64,000 nt of DNA from an uncultured archaeon (lineage in GTDB: Archaea; Thermoproteota; Nitrososphaeria_A; Caldarchaeales; Calditenuaceae), in assembly GCA_938017985.1 (NCBI GenBank), contig CALIKS010000001.1:148745-212744 (forward strand). Direction: 5' to 3'. Of this stretch, positions 54,472 to 63,775 are shown piece by piece. The stretch's first letter is position 1. Every line of letters starts with the position of its first letter. A program made the position numbers and the translations under genes. The notes beneath the pieces are model-generated. The model made no database searches and was not told the DNA's origin. It saw only the letters and a list, made by a program, of their open reading frames with translations.

Positions 54472-55473
54472 TCAACCACCAACTGTATACATTGGTCTTA
54501 CGTTTTTGATGTCTTTATTTACGAGCGTCTCCACTCCTCTAAATTTTTTCTTGAATGACGCTAAAATGTAGTTAGCGACTTCCTCATCCGTAGCGTTACT
54601 CCTTATGATAGATTTAAGGTCATAAGTTTTATCGCTGAATAGGCATGGAACTAATTTTCCATCGGCCGTAATTCTTATCCGGTCACAGTCTTTACAGAAT
54701 GGTGAGCTCATTGATGTTATTATTCCTATTCCGCCGGGTGTTCCATCAGTGAATCTAAAATTCACCGCTGTGTCTCCAGCATTTCTGTCTTCTTTTACTA
54801 ATTCATACTTTGATTTAATCAAAGATATGATTTCCTCTCCTTTCACTACTAATTTTTTGTTCCATATATTTCTCCCGTCAAATGGCATGTATTCAATAAA
54901 CCTAACTATGAGGCCTGACTGTCTTGCGAGTTCTACGAAATCTAGGATCTCATTGTCATTACATCCCCTTGTTATGACGACATTGATTTTTAAAGGGTTG
55001 AACTCAGCTTTCTTAGCTTCTTCGAGTCCCTTTAAGACACGCTCAAATACTCCGCTTCTTCCGACTATTTTTTCATACTTCTCTTCCTTTAAGCTGTGTA
55101 AGCTAAGAGTGATGCCTCCAAGTCCGGCTTTTTTCAGCTTCCAAGCCATATCCATTAAAAAATATCCATTAGTCGTCATCGATAGTGAATTTATTCCACG
55201 TATTTGGGCTAAGAGTTCAATAAGCTTATCTATATCTTTGCGAAGAAGAGGTTCACCGCCCGTTATTTTAACTTTTTCAATTCCTAATGACGTTAATATT
55301 CTAGTAACTCTTACTATCTCTTCATAGGATAGTAATTCTTGCCTAGGCATCCAAGCAGGTGTTATGGGCATGCAGAAATTACATCTAAAGTTGCATCGGT
55401 CTATAACGGATAAACGCAATTTCCTAGCAACCCTACCGAAGGAGTCAATGAGTTGATTTTTTCCTTTTTTCAA
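54472..55473 (-). CDS. moaA: GTP 3',8-cyclase MoaA
   Basis: Radical SAM enzyme that makes the first intermediate of molybdopterin from GTP. Length 333. The SAM cluster is Cys27, Cys31, Cys34 (DRCNFRCNFCMP), the second cluster is in CKDCDRIRITADGKLVPCLF, and the protein ends in the required GG (MYTVGG). KITGGEPLLRKDI is the GGEP motif. It is the partner of the moaC gene at 28505. It is convergent with rnhA. Confidence 0.96.
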   Translation of the reverse strand: MKKGKNQLIDSFGRVARKLRLSVIDRCNFRCNFCMPITPAWMPRQELLSYEEIVRVTRILTSLGIEKVKITGGEPLLRKDIDKLIELLAQIRGINSLSMTTNGYFLMDMAWKLKKAGLGGITLSLHSLKEEKYEKIVGRSGVFERVLKGLEEAKKAEFNPLKINVVITRGCNDNEILDFVELARQSGLIVRFIEYMPFDGRNIWNKKLVVKGEEIISLIKSKYELVKEDRNAGDTAVNFRFTDGTPGGIGIITSMSSPFCKDCDRIRITADGKLVPCLFSDKTYDLKSIIRSNATDEEVANYILASFKKKFRGVETLVNKDIKNVRPMYTVGG

Positions 55474-55644
55474 ATCATAAATATGTTTTATAGGGACATA
55501 TATAAGTTCTATTACTTATGACGAATTTGAAAAGAGAAAAGCAGTTGTTTCAGCCTGTAAAGTTTTTACTTATCTTCTTATTGTCTTTTATCAGGCGAGG
55601 ATATTTAAATTACATCCACAATTAAAATAAACAGGTGCATAGAG

Positions 55645-56379
55645 TTGGCAGCGTTAGGAATGGCGGGTGCATACGACCGAGCAATTACGGTTTTTTCGCC
55701 ACAGGGCCGTCTATATCAGGTCGAGTACGCACTAGAAACTGTCAAGTCAGGCTCTACATCAGTTGGCCTAAGAGTTAATGAGGGAATTGTCCTAGCAGTC
55801 GAGGAAAAAACGCATAGTAAACTGCAGAGCCCAATCTATTCTCAGAAATTATTTCAGATCGATGAACATATAGGAGCTGCAGCCTCAGGGCTCATTTCAG
55901 ATGCGAGAGTCCTAGTAGACAGTGCTCGCGTATACGCGCAAGTATTCAGAATATCATATGACGAGCCACCATCAGTAGAGAATATTGCAAAAAGAATCGG
56001 CGATACAATGCAGCTCTATACTCAACACGCTGGCGTGCGACCATTCGGCGTAGCGCTACTCATTGGAGGGGTGGGCAGTGATGGTCCAAGGCTTTTTTAC
56101 ACAGAGCCGAGCGGCGTCGTCGTTGAGTATTTAGCTTGGGGCATAGGTAGAGGTGCTGAAAAAGTAAAGGAGTTCTTCGAGTCAAACTACTCTCCTGAAA
56201 CACCCCTGCAGGAAGCTAAGAAAATGGCAATAAAATCACTTATCCAGTCAATAGACAAGATCGATGAGAATTGGACTGCTAAGCTAATAACAATTCCGAC
56301 CGAGACGCGGAAATACACAATCGAGCCACAAACCGAAGTAGAAAAACTAGTAAAGAAGATTCTTGAAGAACGTAAATAA
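55645..56379 (+). CDS. psmA: proteasome subunit alpha
   Basis: Forms the outer rings of the 20S proteasome. Length 244. AYDRAITVFSPQGRLYQVEYALE is the alpha-subunit N-terminus with the YDR gate, then GLISDARVLVDSARVYAQ, RPFGVALLIGG, and TEPSGVVVEYLAWGIGRGAE. The start is TTG with GGTG upstream at 55634-55637; ATG at 55660 is an alternative. It begins the archaeal exosome superoperon. Confidence 0.97.
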   Translation: MAALGMAGAYDRAITVFSPQGRLYQVEYALETVKSGSTSVGLRVNEGIVLAVEEKTHSKLQSPIYSQKLFQIDEHIGAAASGLISDARVLVDSARVYAQVFRISYDEPPSVENIAKRIGDTMQLYTQHAGVRPFGVALLIGGVGSDGPRLFYTEPSGVVVEYLAWGIGRGAEKVKEFFESNYSPETPLQEAKKMAIKSLIQSIDKIDENWTAKLITIPTETRKYTIEPQTEVEKLVKKILEERK

Positions 56380-56435
56380 TTAAGTCTAGCTTAATAAATA
56401 AGGGCATTACAATTTGGCTTAGAGGATTATAGAAG

Positions 56436-57125
56436 TTGAGTAGGCCATATACGGTTGCCAGAATTACGAAGGGTAAAGAGACATTTGAAGTCTTAGTTGA
56501 TCCTGAGCTATCACTCAAGCTAAGACTAGGTGAAAATGTTTCGGCCTCAAAAATTCTGGTATATGAGCAGATCTATAAAGATGCTAAAAAAGGAATTCGG
56601 GCCAAGGAGGAAGACCTCAAAAAGGCTTTTGGAACGACTGACCCAGTCACAATTGCTCTCAAGATCGTTAAAGAAGGAGAACTTCAAGTAACGGCTGACC
56701 AACGAAGAAAACTAATTGAAGAAAAGAAGAGACAGATAATAGATTTTATCAGTAAAAACGCAGTCGACCCGCGTACAAACCTACCTATCCCTCCGCAAAG
56801 AATAGCACTTGCATTAGATGAGGCAAGCGTATCAATCGATCCATTTATCGATGCCAAGCAACAGGTTACTAAAATTATTGAGAAGTTAAAACTTATTTTG
56901 CCATTGAAGATAGGTACAATGATTTTTGAAATTAGAGTTCCTGGCGATGTACAACCAAAGGCGAGTTCATATATTAAAAGCATTGGTCGTGTTTTACGTG
57001 AAGAGTGGAAGGGCGATGGTAGCTGGGCATGCGAGTTAGAGGCTCCCTCCGGGATGCAGGTTGAACTCATGGAAAGATTAGCTAAAATTAGTGCTGGGAA
57101 AGCTGAGGTAAAACCTAAGAGGTGA
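56436..57125 (+). CDS. sdo1: ribosome maturation protein SBDS
   Basis: Helps release aIF6 and finish the 60S-type subunit. Length 229. YTVARITKGKETFEVLVDPELSLKLR, then KDAKKGIRAKEEDLKKAFGT, and a three-domain ending with AKISAGKAEVKPKR. The first codon is TTG behind GAGGA. The SBDS-Rrp4-Rrp41 gene order is conserved in archaea. Confidence 0.95.
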   Translation: MSRPYTVARITKGKETFEVLVDPELSLKLRLGENVSASKILVYEQIYKDAKKGIRAKEEDLKKAFGTTDPVTIALKIVKEGELQVTADQRRKLIEEKKRQIIDFISKNAVDPRTNLPIPPQRIALALDEASVSIDPFIDAKQQVTKIIEKLKLILPLKIGTMIFEIRVPGDVQPKASSYIKSIGRVLREEWKGDGSWACELEAPSGMQVELMERLAKISAGKAEVKPKR

Positions 57126-57132
57126 AAACAGT

Positions 57133-57810
57133 TTGCCTGATTATGTTGTTGAGTGGGAAGTTGTAACCCCTGGACAAATATTATCAGATGAAGTAAAGAA
57201 AGCTGGCAGCCATACGTATATTTACGGTGGAAAAGTATATTCAGCAGTGACTGGTGTAGTTAGTTTTAGAACAGATAAAATAAACATTATACCCGCAAAG
57301 GGGCCATATCGACCGCAGGAAAACGACTCTATAATTGGTATAATAACGGATATCAAGCCTAATATGTATGAGGTAGACTTAGGATGGCACGTAGTAGGCC
57401 TAATAAAGAGTAAATCAAAAAAGGGAAGGACATCATTCAAGCTTAACATAGGAGACGTCGTTTACACTACAGTAAGATACTGTGGAATAAGAGGCGTCTT
57501 CCTCGAGAGTGGTGACGGATTAAAAAAGATAGAAAAAGGATTATTAGTAATGATTAATCCTGTAAAGATTCCAAGACTAATAGGCAAAAAGGGCAATATG
57601 CTTAGTCTTCTTAAAAGAGAGACAGAATGTCAATTTTATGTAGGAAGAAACGGCTTGATCGCAATTATTGGAAAAGATTCTAAACACGAGTTTGCAGCTG
57701 CATCGGCAATAAAGCTAATTGAAGAGGAGTCACACATTAAGGGATTATCAGACCGAGTCTCAGCCCTCATCAGAAAGATTTTGTTTTCAGAGGTTGAAGA
57801 AAATGAATGA
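57133..57810 (+). CDS. rrp4: exosome RNA-binding subunit Rrp4
   Basis: Cap subunit of the archaeal exosome that feeds RNA into the Rrp41/42 ring. Length 225. The N-terminal domain has VTPGQIL, then an S1 domain (NDSIIGIITDIKPNMYEVDLG) and a KH domain (IPRLIGKKGNMLSLLKRET). TTG start with GGTGA overlapping the SBDS stop (57121-57125). It overlaps rrp41 by 8 bases. Confidence 0.95.
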   Translation: MPDYVVEWEVVTPGQILSDEVKKAGSHTYIYGGKVYSAVTGVVSFRTDKINIIPAKGPYRPQENDSIIGIITDIKPNMYEVDLGWHVVGLIKSKSKKGRTSFKLNIGDVVYTTVRYCGIRGVFLESGDGLKKIEKGLLVMINPVKIPRLIGKKGNMLSLLKRETECQFYVGRNGLIAIIGKDSKHEFAAASAIKLIEEESHIKGLSDRVSALIRKILFSEVEENE

Positions 57811-58537
57811 GACTGTTAGGCTATTCACAGAAGATGGAAAACGACTTGATGGGAGAAGCTTTGACCAAATGCGTAAGGTAAGAATGGAGGTAGGAGTCCT
57901 TGATAAATGTGATGGCTCAGCGTATATTGAATTGGGCAAAACAAAGATTTTCGCCGCTGTATATGGACCAAAGGAAGCGCATCCAAGACACTTGGCCCAG
58001 CCTCACAGAGCAATTCTTAACTGCAGATATCATATGGCTACTTTTAGCGTCTCGGATAGAAAGCCAGCCGGAATGACAAGAAGAGAGATCGAATTGACAA
58101 AGGTAATAAAAGAGGGACTAGAGACGCTTATATTCCTTGAGGAATTTCCGCGCTCAGCTATTGACGTATTCATCGAGATAATTCAGGCAGATGCCGGTAC
58201 GAGGACTGCTGGAATTACTGCGGCATCTCTTGCATTAGCTGATGCAGGCATACCTATGATGGATCTATGCGCAGGGATAGCAGTAGGTAAAGTGCAAGGA
58301 AAATTAGTACTTGACCCAAGTGAGGAGGAAGATAAGTATGGAGAGGCCGATATGCCAATAGCAATAGCTCCTAGGATTAACTCAATCGTTCTCCTGCAGC
58401 TTAACGGCAGGCTAACAATTGATGAATTCAAAGAAGCTTTAAGCCTAGCGAGAAGAGGAATTGAGTCGCTTTATGAGCTTCAAAGAAAGGCTCTCAAAAA
58501 TAAATTTGCGGGGATAGAAGAACCGGAGGTAGAATGA
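57803..58537 (+). CDS. rrp41: exosome catalytic subunit Rrp41
   Basis: Phosphorolytic 3'-5' RNase, the active subunit of the exosome ring. Length 244. RLDGRSFDQMRKV, ELGKTKIFAAVYGPKEAHPRH, RSAIDVFIEIIQADAGTRTAGITAASLALADAGIP with the catalytic Arg and Asp region, then GKLVLDPSEEEDKYGEADMPIA. ATG 57803 is chosen, as a longer frame start in rrp4 adds unrelated residues. Confidence 0.96.
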   Translation: MNETVRLFTEDGKRLDGRSFDQMRKVRMEVGVLDKCDGSAYIELGKTKIFAAVYGPKEAHPRHLAQPHRAILNCRYHMATFSVSDRKPAGMTRREIELTKVIKEGLETLIFLEEFPRSAIDVFIEIIQADAGTRTAGITAASLALADAGIPMMDLCAGIAVGKVQGKLVLDPSEEEDKYGEADMPIAIAPRINSIVLLQLNGRLTIDEFKEALSLARRGIESLYELQRKALKNKFAGIEEPEVE

Positions 58538-58540
58538 GCA

Positions 58541-59380
58541 ATGTATAGAGTTGGTGGAAAACCATATCCAACAAAAATATTACACGACAAATTATACGAG
58601 CTTATCCTACATGAAAAAAGATTGGATGGTAGATCACCATATGAAAGCAGACCAGTCAATATTCATACAAATCTAATCGATAAGGCAGATGGTTCGGCTC
58701 AAGTATCAATGGGTGGAACCAAGATTATAGCTGGCATCAAAGTAGACATAGGCAGTCCCTACCCGGATACGCCAAACCAAGCAAACATGACTGTTAATGC
58801 AGAGTTGCTTCCATTAGCGTCGAGAACATTTGAGCCCGGTCCTCCTGACGAGCGTGCAATCGAGCTGGCCAGAGTTGTTGATAGGTGTATCAGAGAATCT
58901 AAGGCAATTGACTTAGAAAAGCTTGTATATATACCTGGGCAAAAGGTAGCAGTAATCTACATTGATATTTACGTATTGGACTATGATGGGAATTACTTCG
59001 ACCCTTCAGTCATTGCTGCAGTTGCTGCGCTCGCGACTGCAAAGATAAAAAAATACGAAGTAATTGACGGAATCTTAAAACTTGTTGAGGGCGAATATAC
59101 AAAGATACCTATAAGGAGACTTCCAGTATCAGTCAATCTTGGCTTGTTTATGGATAAGATAATTGTTGACCCCACTGCTATTGAGGAGAGCGCACTTGAT
59201 ACCTCATTAATAATTGGTTGGAGCACTGAAGACGAAATTGCTGCTATTCAGAAGAACACTCCAGGGAGATTACCGTTTAGCATCGTTGAGGAGGCAGTTC
59301 GAGTTTCTAGAGAGGTATCGATTAAGTATAGAAAGAGGCTAATAGAAAGTATTGCATGGCAACTGGAAGATACTCCTTAG
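58541..59380 (+). CDS. rrp42: exosome subunit Rrp42
   Basis: Non-catalytic ring partner of Rrp41 that helps bind RNA. Length 279. KRLDGRSPYESRPVNIHTNLIDKADGSAQVSMGGTKIIAGIKV, then TFEPGPPDERAIELARVVDRCIRES and NYFDPSVIAAVAAL. Three bases after rrp41 and in the standard order. Confidence 0.96.
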   Translation: MYRVGGKPYPTKILHDKLYELILHEKRLDGRSPYESRPVNIHTNLIDKADGSAQVSMGGTKIIAGIKVDIGSPYPDTPNQANMTVNAELLPLASRTFEPGPPDERAIELARVVDRCIRESKAIDLEKLVYIPGQKVAVIYIDIYVLDYDGNYFDPSVIAAVAALATAKIKKYEVIDGILKLVEGEYTKIPIRRLPVSVNLGLFMDKIIVDPTAIEESALDTSLIIGWSTEDEIAAIQKNTPGRLPFSIVEEAVRVSREVSIKYRKRLIESIAWQLEDTP

Positions 59381-59425
59381 CTTAATTGGAATAATATATT
59401 AATAGCTATTGATAGTCATGCATTC

Positions 59426-59650
59426 ATGAGAGCTGGCAAAGGCAGTATGGTAAAAAGATTCGGAGCACGTTATGGAGCACGACTTAGAAAAAAAGTCCAA
59501 GAAATAGAGTTATCACAAAGAGCACTCTATAACTGTGAAAAATGTGGCTCGAAATCTGTCCGAAGAATCGCTGTAGGAATATGGCAATGTAGGAAATGCG
59601 GATATAAATTTGCGGGAGGAGCATGGACTCCAGTAACTGCTGTTAAGTAG
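59426..59650 (+). CDS. rpl37Ae: 50S ribosomal protein L37Ae
   Basis: A 74-residue zinc-ribbon ribosomal protein. MVKRFGARYGARLRKKVQEIE, then the zinc site CEKCGSKSVRRIAVGIWQCRKCGYKFAGGAWTP. Standard neighbour of rrp42 in archaea. Confidence 0.96.
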   Translation: MRAGKGSMVKRFGARYGARLRKKVQEIELSQRALYNCEKCGSKSVRRIAVGIWQCRKCGYKFAGGAWTPVTAVK

Positions 59651-59657
59651 AGGCACT

Positions 59658-59909
59658 ATGCATGAATCTTCTGCTAAAATAGAGTTTAGTACCGAACAAG
59701 CCGAGATTTATTACAATGCTTTAGCACCTGAAGGGGGAGTACTGCCTGGTAGAAGAACTAAGGCTAAAATAACTATTAAGGATAATAAATTAATATTAAG
59801 TATTGAGGCAAAGGACATTACTGCTATGAGGGCGGCAGTTAACTCTTTTATTAGGTGGTACATAGCGGTTATGAGGTGTATAGGTGAGGTGATGGGAGAT
59901 GGGCACTAA
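59658..59909 (+). CDS. pcc1: KEOPS complex subunit Pcc1
   Basis: Small dimerising subunit of the KEOPS complex, which adds threonylcarbamoyl to tRNA A37. Length 83. AKIEFSTEQAEIYYNALAPE, SIEAKDITAMRAAVNSFIRWYIAVM matches the Pcc1 pattern of ANSFLRW. 8 bases after L37Ae and overlapping pfdB. Confidence 0.9.
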   Translation: MHESSAKIEFSTEQAEIYYNALAPEGGVLPGRRTKAKITIKDNKLILSIEAKDITAMRAAVNSFIRWYIAVMRCIGEVMGDGH

Positions 59910-60258
59910 TGAAATTCCCCTTAGTGTACAGCAACAGCTAGCCAGATTACAGCAACTCCAGCAGACACTAAGTGTTTTACTTGCAGAAAAACAAAAAATA
60001 CAGGCTGAGCTTGAAGAGATAAAACTCGCGATTGAGGAGCTGAACAAGTCTGATGAAAGCATTATTGTGTATAAAGCAGTTGGGCCTGTTCTTGTACAGA
60101 CCACTAAAGAGAAAGTTCTCAGCGAACTTACAGAGAAAAAAGACCTAGACGATACTAGGCTTAAAGTAATTGAAAAGCAAGAATCGAGGACTAGGACGCA
60201 GATAGAGAGTCTACAACGCGAGATACAGTCTATGCTTGGAGGAGAAAAACAAGCATAG
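59899..60258 (+). CDS. pfdB: prefoldin subunit beta
   Basis: Subunit of the hexameric prefoldin chaperone that holds unfolded proteins. Length 119. A long coiled-coil pair (VQQQLARLQQLQQTLSVLLAEKQKIQAELEEIK; then KKDLDDTRLKVIEKQ) around a short beta region VYKAVGPVLVQTTKEK. Overlaps pcc1 by 11 bases and the DHH gene by 23 bases. Confidence 0.95.
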   Translation: MGTNEIPLSVQQQLARLQQLQQTLSVLLAEKQKIQAELEEIKLAIEELNKSDESIIVYKAVGPVLVQTTKEKVLSELTEKKDLDDTRLKVIEKQESRTRTQIESLQREIQSMLGGEKQA

Positions 60259-61309
60259 TGTTGGAAATATATATTTAAAAGAATCCAGACAACGTTTACT
60301 CCGGCAAACCTTGAGAGAAAGACAATTCATAGATTCAATCGTTAAGAGTCTTGAAAATTTACCCGGCAAGAGCGTCGGAATAGTTACACATATAGGTGGT
60401 GATGCCGATTCTCTTACCTCTGCAATGGTACTGCGAAACATCTTGATAAAGATATACAATAAAGAAGTTGTCTCCGTTATTGTCCCAGACCAGATCACAG
60501 AGATGTCAGACAGTTTAGCACAACTATTGGGGCTACGAATCTCTACAGAGCCAATCAAGGCAGATGCATATATATTATTAGATTTAGGCTCCGTTTCTCA
60601 ATTAGGCAGCCTCAAAGACCAATTTCAATCACCATTCATCTTGATTGATCACCACGAATTCATCGAAGATACAGACTGGCCAGCCTTCATCTCGACCATC
60701 TATCAATCAACTGCGGAAATTGTGCTAGAGATTGCTTTATCGATTAGTTATAATTTAAGTCCGGATGAAGCTACCGCACTCTTCGTTGGAATATACTTTG
60801 ATACAGTTAGGCTCACTCTAGCTGATGAAGAGTCATTAAGAAAAATAGGAATTCTAGGAGAGAGAGGAGCAAGACCTAAAAATATATTAACGAAGCTAGA
60901 ACAACCAATGGATGATTCCGAAAGAATAGCTAGACTAAAGGCTGCGAAAAGAGCAGAAATTTACAAGTGTGGAGAACTAATAGTTGCCGTAAGTAGGCTT
61001 GGCGCATTTAGACCATCAGGTGCAAAGGCACTATTGGGTTTAGGCGCCCATATAGCAATAGTGGGTGACGTCGAAGACAACATAGTTGAGATCACGATAA
61101 GACAATCACAAGAAGTATCAGAAAGGTACTCTTTAAATCTTGTTAAGGATGTTGTTTTTCCGCTTACAAGAATTTTGACCGGAGAGGGGGGCGGTCATGC
61201 TTCAGTTGCTAGACTACGAGCTAAAGGAAATTTTTCAGAAATAATTTCAAAATGTATAAAACAAATTTCTTACTCTCTCGGCACATTACCTGTAAAGGTA
61301 GAGGATTAA
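60236..61309 (+). CDS. DHH/DHHA1 family phosphoesterase
   Basis: A 357-residue protein of the RecJ/nanoRNase DHH superfamily. DHH motifs are THIGGDADSLTSAMVL, ILLDLGSVSQLG, LIDHHEF, and the DHHA1 end GEGGGHASVARLRAKGN. It likely cleaves short oligonucleotides, cyclic dinucleotides or single-stranded ends; which one is not clear. It overlaps pfdB by 23 bases and ends one base before ecfA1, so it is in the same transcript. Confidence 0.88.
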   Translation: MEEKNKHSVGNIYLKESRQRLLRQTLRERQFIDSIVKSLENLPGKSVGIVTHIGGDADSLTSAMVLRNILIKIYNKEVVSVIVPDQITEMSDSLAQLLGLRISTEPIKADAYILLDLGSVSQLGSLKDQFQSPFILIDHHEFIEDTDWPAFISTIYQSTAEIVLEIALSISYNLSPDEATALFVGIYFDTVRLTLADEESLRKIGILGERGARPKNILTKLEQPMDDSERIARLKAAKRAEIYKCGELIVAVSRLGAFRPSGAKALLGLGAHIAIVGDVEDNIVEITIRQSQEVSERYSLNLVKDVVFPLTRILTGEGGGHASVARLRAKGNFSEIISKCIKQISYSLGTLPVKVED

Positions 61310-62143
61310 ATGAGTATTATAGAGATCAGGGGTCTATGCTTTAGATATTCTGGCTCAGAAGAGATGGTTCTCCGAAACATTGATTTAAGTATAGATGAGG
61401 GAGAATTTGTATTAATTACAGGTCCAACTGGGTGTGGAAAATCTACACTTCTAAGGTGCATGAATGGTCTTATTCCTCATCTTTATAGTGGTGATTATAA
61501 AGGCTCTGTAAAAGTTATGAATCTTAATCCTGTGAACACTCCTCCATACATAATATCCCAACATGCTGGCATGGTTCTCCAGAATCCAGAGAATCAACTT
61601 TTCTCATTGTCCGTTGAAGGAGATATCGCATTCGCTCTAGAGAATATTGGTCTTAATCGCGAAGAGATGGTAAAAAGAGTAGAAACAGTTTTGAAATTAT
61701 TGCGGCTAGAAGAAATCAGAAAACGCTCACCCTACGAACTCTCCGGAGGTCAGAAACAGAAAGTCGCAATAGCATCAATCTTAGCTCTTCAACCAAAGAT
61801 ATTACTCCTAGACGAGCCTACTTCATCCCTCGATCCTAGGTCCGCTAAGTCAATAATTGATGCTTTAGCCTGGTTATGTAAAGATAAAAAGTTAACAGTA
61901 ATAATTACTGAGCATCGCCTTGACCTGTTGGTTCAATATTTAAGTAAGTTAGTAATTATGGATTCAGGTAAAATTGTCTATAATGATCATCCACGAAATG
62001 TGTTTGAAAAAATTAGTCTTGAGGACACCATCATACCTATACCTAAATTGATACAACTCGTAAGACTTTTAAAAAAAGAATTTGGATTCCCTCAATCATT
62101 TCCTTTAACGGTTGAAGAATTTGTAGATTCATTAATAGGGTAG
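61310..62143 (+). CDS. ecfA1: ECF transporter ATPase EcfA1
   Basis: One of two ATPases of an energy-coupling factor transporter. Length 277. Walker A TGPTGCGKSTLLRCMNG, Q-loop VLQNPENQLFSLSVEGDIAF, signature LSGGQKQKVAIA, Walker B ILLLDEPTSSLDP, His switch TEHRLD. The ENQLF variant of the Q loop is typical of ECF A-components that bind EcfT. ATG 61310 directly follows the DHH stop. Confidence 0.93.
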   Translation: MSIIEIRGLCFRYSGSEEMVLRNIDLSIDEGEFVLITGPTGCGKSTLLRCMNGLIPHLYSGDYKGSVKVMNLNPVNTPPYIISQHAGMVLQNPENQLFSLSVEGDIAFALENIGLNREEMVKRVETVLKLLRLEEIRKRSPYELSGGQKQKVAIASILALQPKILLLDEPTSSLDPRSAKSIIDALAWLCKDKKLTVIITEHRLDLLVQYLSKLVIMDSGKIVYNDHPRNVFEKISLEDTIIPIPKLIQLVRLLKKEFGFPQSFPLTVEEFVDSLIG

Positions 62144-62150
62144 ATGAGGA

Positions 62151-62978
62151 ATGATAGAGGTAGAGAAAGTTCGTTACATCTATCCAAATGGCGTAGAAGC
62201 TCTTAGAGGTGTATCCCTCGATATAAGGGAGGGAGAACTCATAGCAATAATGGGTGAGAATGGGTCAGGTAAAACAACACTCATAAAACATCTTAACGGA
62301 TTGCTGAAACCCGTTGAGGGAAGAGTCTTAATAGATGGAGTTGATACACGTAAGTCCTCAGTAGCAGAATTGTCTAAAAAAGTTGGAATAGTATTCCAAT
62401 CACCGGACTCAATGTTTTTCTCTGAGTCAGTCTGGGATGAAGTTTACTTCTCGCTGAAAATTTTGGGATATCAAAGCGGAGAAGCAGAAAGCAAAGTAGA
62501 GTGGGCACTAAAATACATGGATTTATGGAAATATAGAGATAGGTCACCATTCACGCTTAGTGGAGGCGAAAAGAAAAGATTATCAATAGCAATTGTATTG
62601 GCTTGGCAGCCTAAGTATATAGTAATTGATGAGCCGACTGTAGGTCAAGATGCCCCCAACAGAAAGAGGCTAGAACTACTGATTAATAAGCTAAGAAAAG
62701 ACGGAGTCACTGTCATACTATCATCTCATGATGTGGAATTCATAGTAGATCTGCGTCCAAGGGTCATTCTATTATCTAGAGGCCAAATAATTGCAGATGG
62801 CCCCGCTGAGTCAATACTAACAGACGAAGATAAACTAGAAAAAAGCTCGCTTTTGCTACCACAAATACCGCTATTAATGAAAAGATTGGCAGGAATCGGC
62901 GTTAACCCTGGTTGCCTAACAGTAGACGAGGCGATCCGAGAAATATCAAGCAAATTCAAGTCACAAAAAATCTGGTGA
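62151..62978 (+). CDS. ecfA2: ECF transporter ATPase EcfA2
   Basis: Second ATPase of the same ECF module. Length 275. Walker A MGENGSGKTTLIKHLNG, Q-loop VFQSPDSMFFSESVWDEVYF, signature LSGGEKKRLSIAIVLAW, Walker B YIVIDEPTVGQDA, His switch SSHDVEF. The two ATPases differ clearly, as in heterodimeric EcfA/A'. The stop is within the GGTGAGG ribosome binding site of ecfT. Confidence 0.93.
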   Translation: MIEVEKVRYIYPNGVEALRGVSLDIREGELIAIMGENGSGKTTLIKHLNGLLKPVEGRVLIDGVDTRKSSVAELSKKVGIVFQSPDSMFFSESVWDEVYFSLKILGYQSGEAESKVEWALKYMDLWKYRDRSPFTLSGGEKKRLSIAIVLAWQPKYIVIDEPTVGQDAPNRKRLELLINKLRKDGVTVILSSHDVEFIVDLRPRVILLSRGQIIADGPAESILTDEDKLEKSSLLLPQIPLLMKRLAGIGVNPGCLTVDEAIREISSKFKSQKIW

Positions 62979-62986
62979 GGCTAAAA

Positions 62987-63775
62987 GTGTCTCTTAAAAT
63001 TTTGGAAGGATTAAGATTCAAGAACATTGACACACCTATTCATAGACTTGACCCGAGGGTCAAACTACTCGTGTCTCTTTACCTATTCGTAATCGTAATT
63101 ATCTTTGGTAATGAATGGGGAGGAATGTTTACGATATCCATCATAGTTATTTTGGTCGAGATCTTATTGCTCAAGATAGGACGTGTACACAAGGCAATGC
63201 TTAACACTTTGAGGGGGGTATTACCAATCATTCTATTCATTACTATTATCCAATTATTACAATTACTAGGCAATTCTCAACCGATCGACTTAATACTTTA
63301 CCGAGCAGCTGCATACACATTTAGGTTTCTAGCATTTATAGCATCATTCTCACTCTTCTTCTTAACTACAACGCCGGACGAGGTGGGCAACGTTCTTACA
63401 TTCATGAAAATACCATACAATTATGCGTTTGCGCTAGTCGCAGCTATTCGTTTTACACCAGTAATAGCCGATGAGATACAACAGATCATCGACTCACAAA
63501 AATCAAGAGGCCTAGACTTTGAGAAAGGAAATCTTTTTAGTAGACTAAAAAGATTAACATACGTATTTGTACCATTGATGGTTAGCATCATTAGACGCTC
63601 CTATGAGATGGCAGAAGCCCTAGAGATAAAATGCTTCGGCGCATCTAAGAAGAGAACCAGCTATAAAGAACTTAAATTCTCAACTATAGATTTTATTGCA
63701 TTAATACTTGCGACACTTTTCTTTACCATAGCCTTTACAGCAAGATATCTAAATCTATTAAGTGGAATGCCTTAA
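62987..63775 (+). CDS. ecfT: ECF transporter transmembrane protein EcfT
   Basis: Membrane scaffold linking the ATPases to a vitamin- or metal-binding S-component. About 262 residues, with HRLDPRVKLLVSLYLFVIVI and several helices, and the two coupling helices with SQKSRGLD and EALEIKCFGA (the usual A-R-G motifs in altered form). I place the start at GTG 62987, since GGTGAGG lies 6 bases before it; GTG 62975 gives a 4-base overlap with ecfA2. No S-component gene is adjacent in the window. Confidence 0.9.
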   Translation: MSLKILEGLRFKNIDTPIHRLDPRVKLLVSLYLFVIVIIFGNEWGGMFTISIIVILVEILLLKIGRVHKAMLNTLRGVLPIILFITIIQLLQLLGNSQPIDLILYRAAAYTFRFLAFIASFSLFFLTTTPDEVGNVLTFMKIPYNYAFALVAAIRFTPVIADEIQQIIDSQKSRGLDFEKGNLFSRLKRLTYVFVPLMVSIIRRSYEMAEALEIKCFGASKKRTSYKELKFSTIDFIALILATLFFTIAFTARYLNLLSGMP

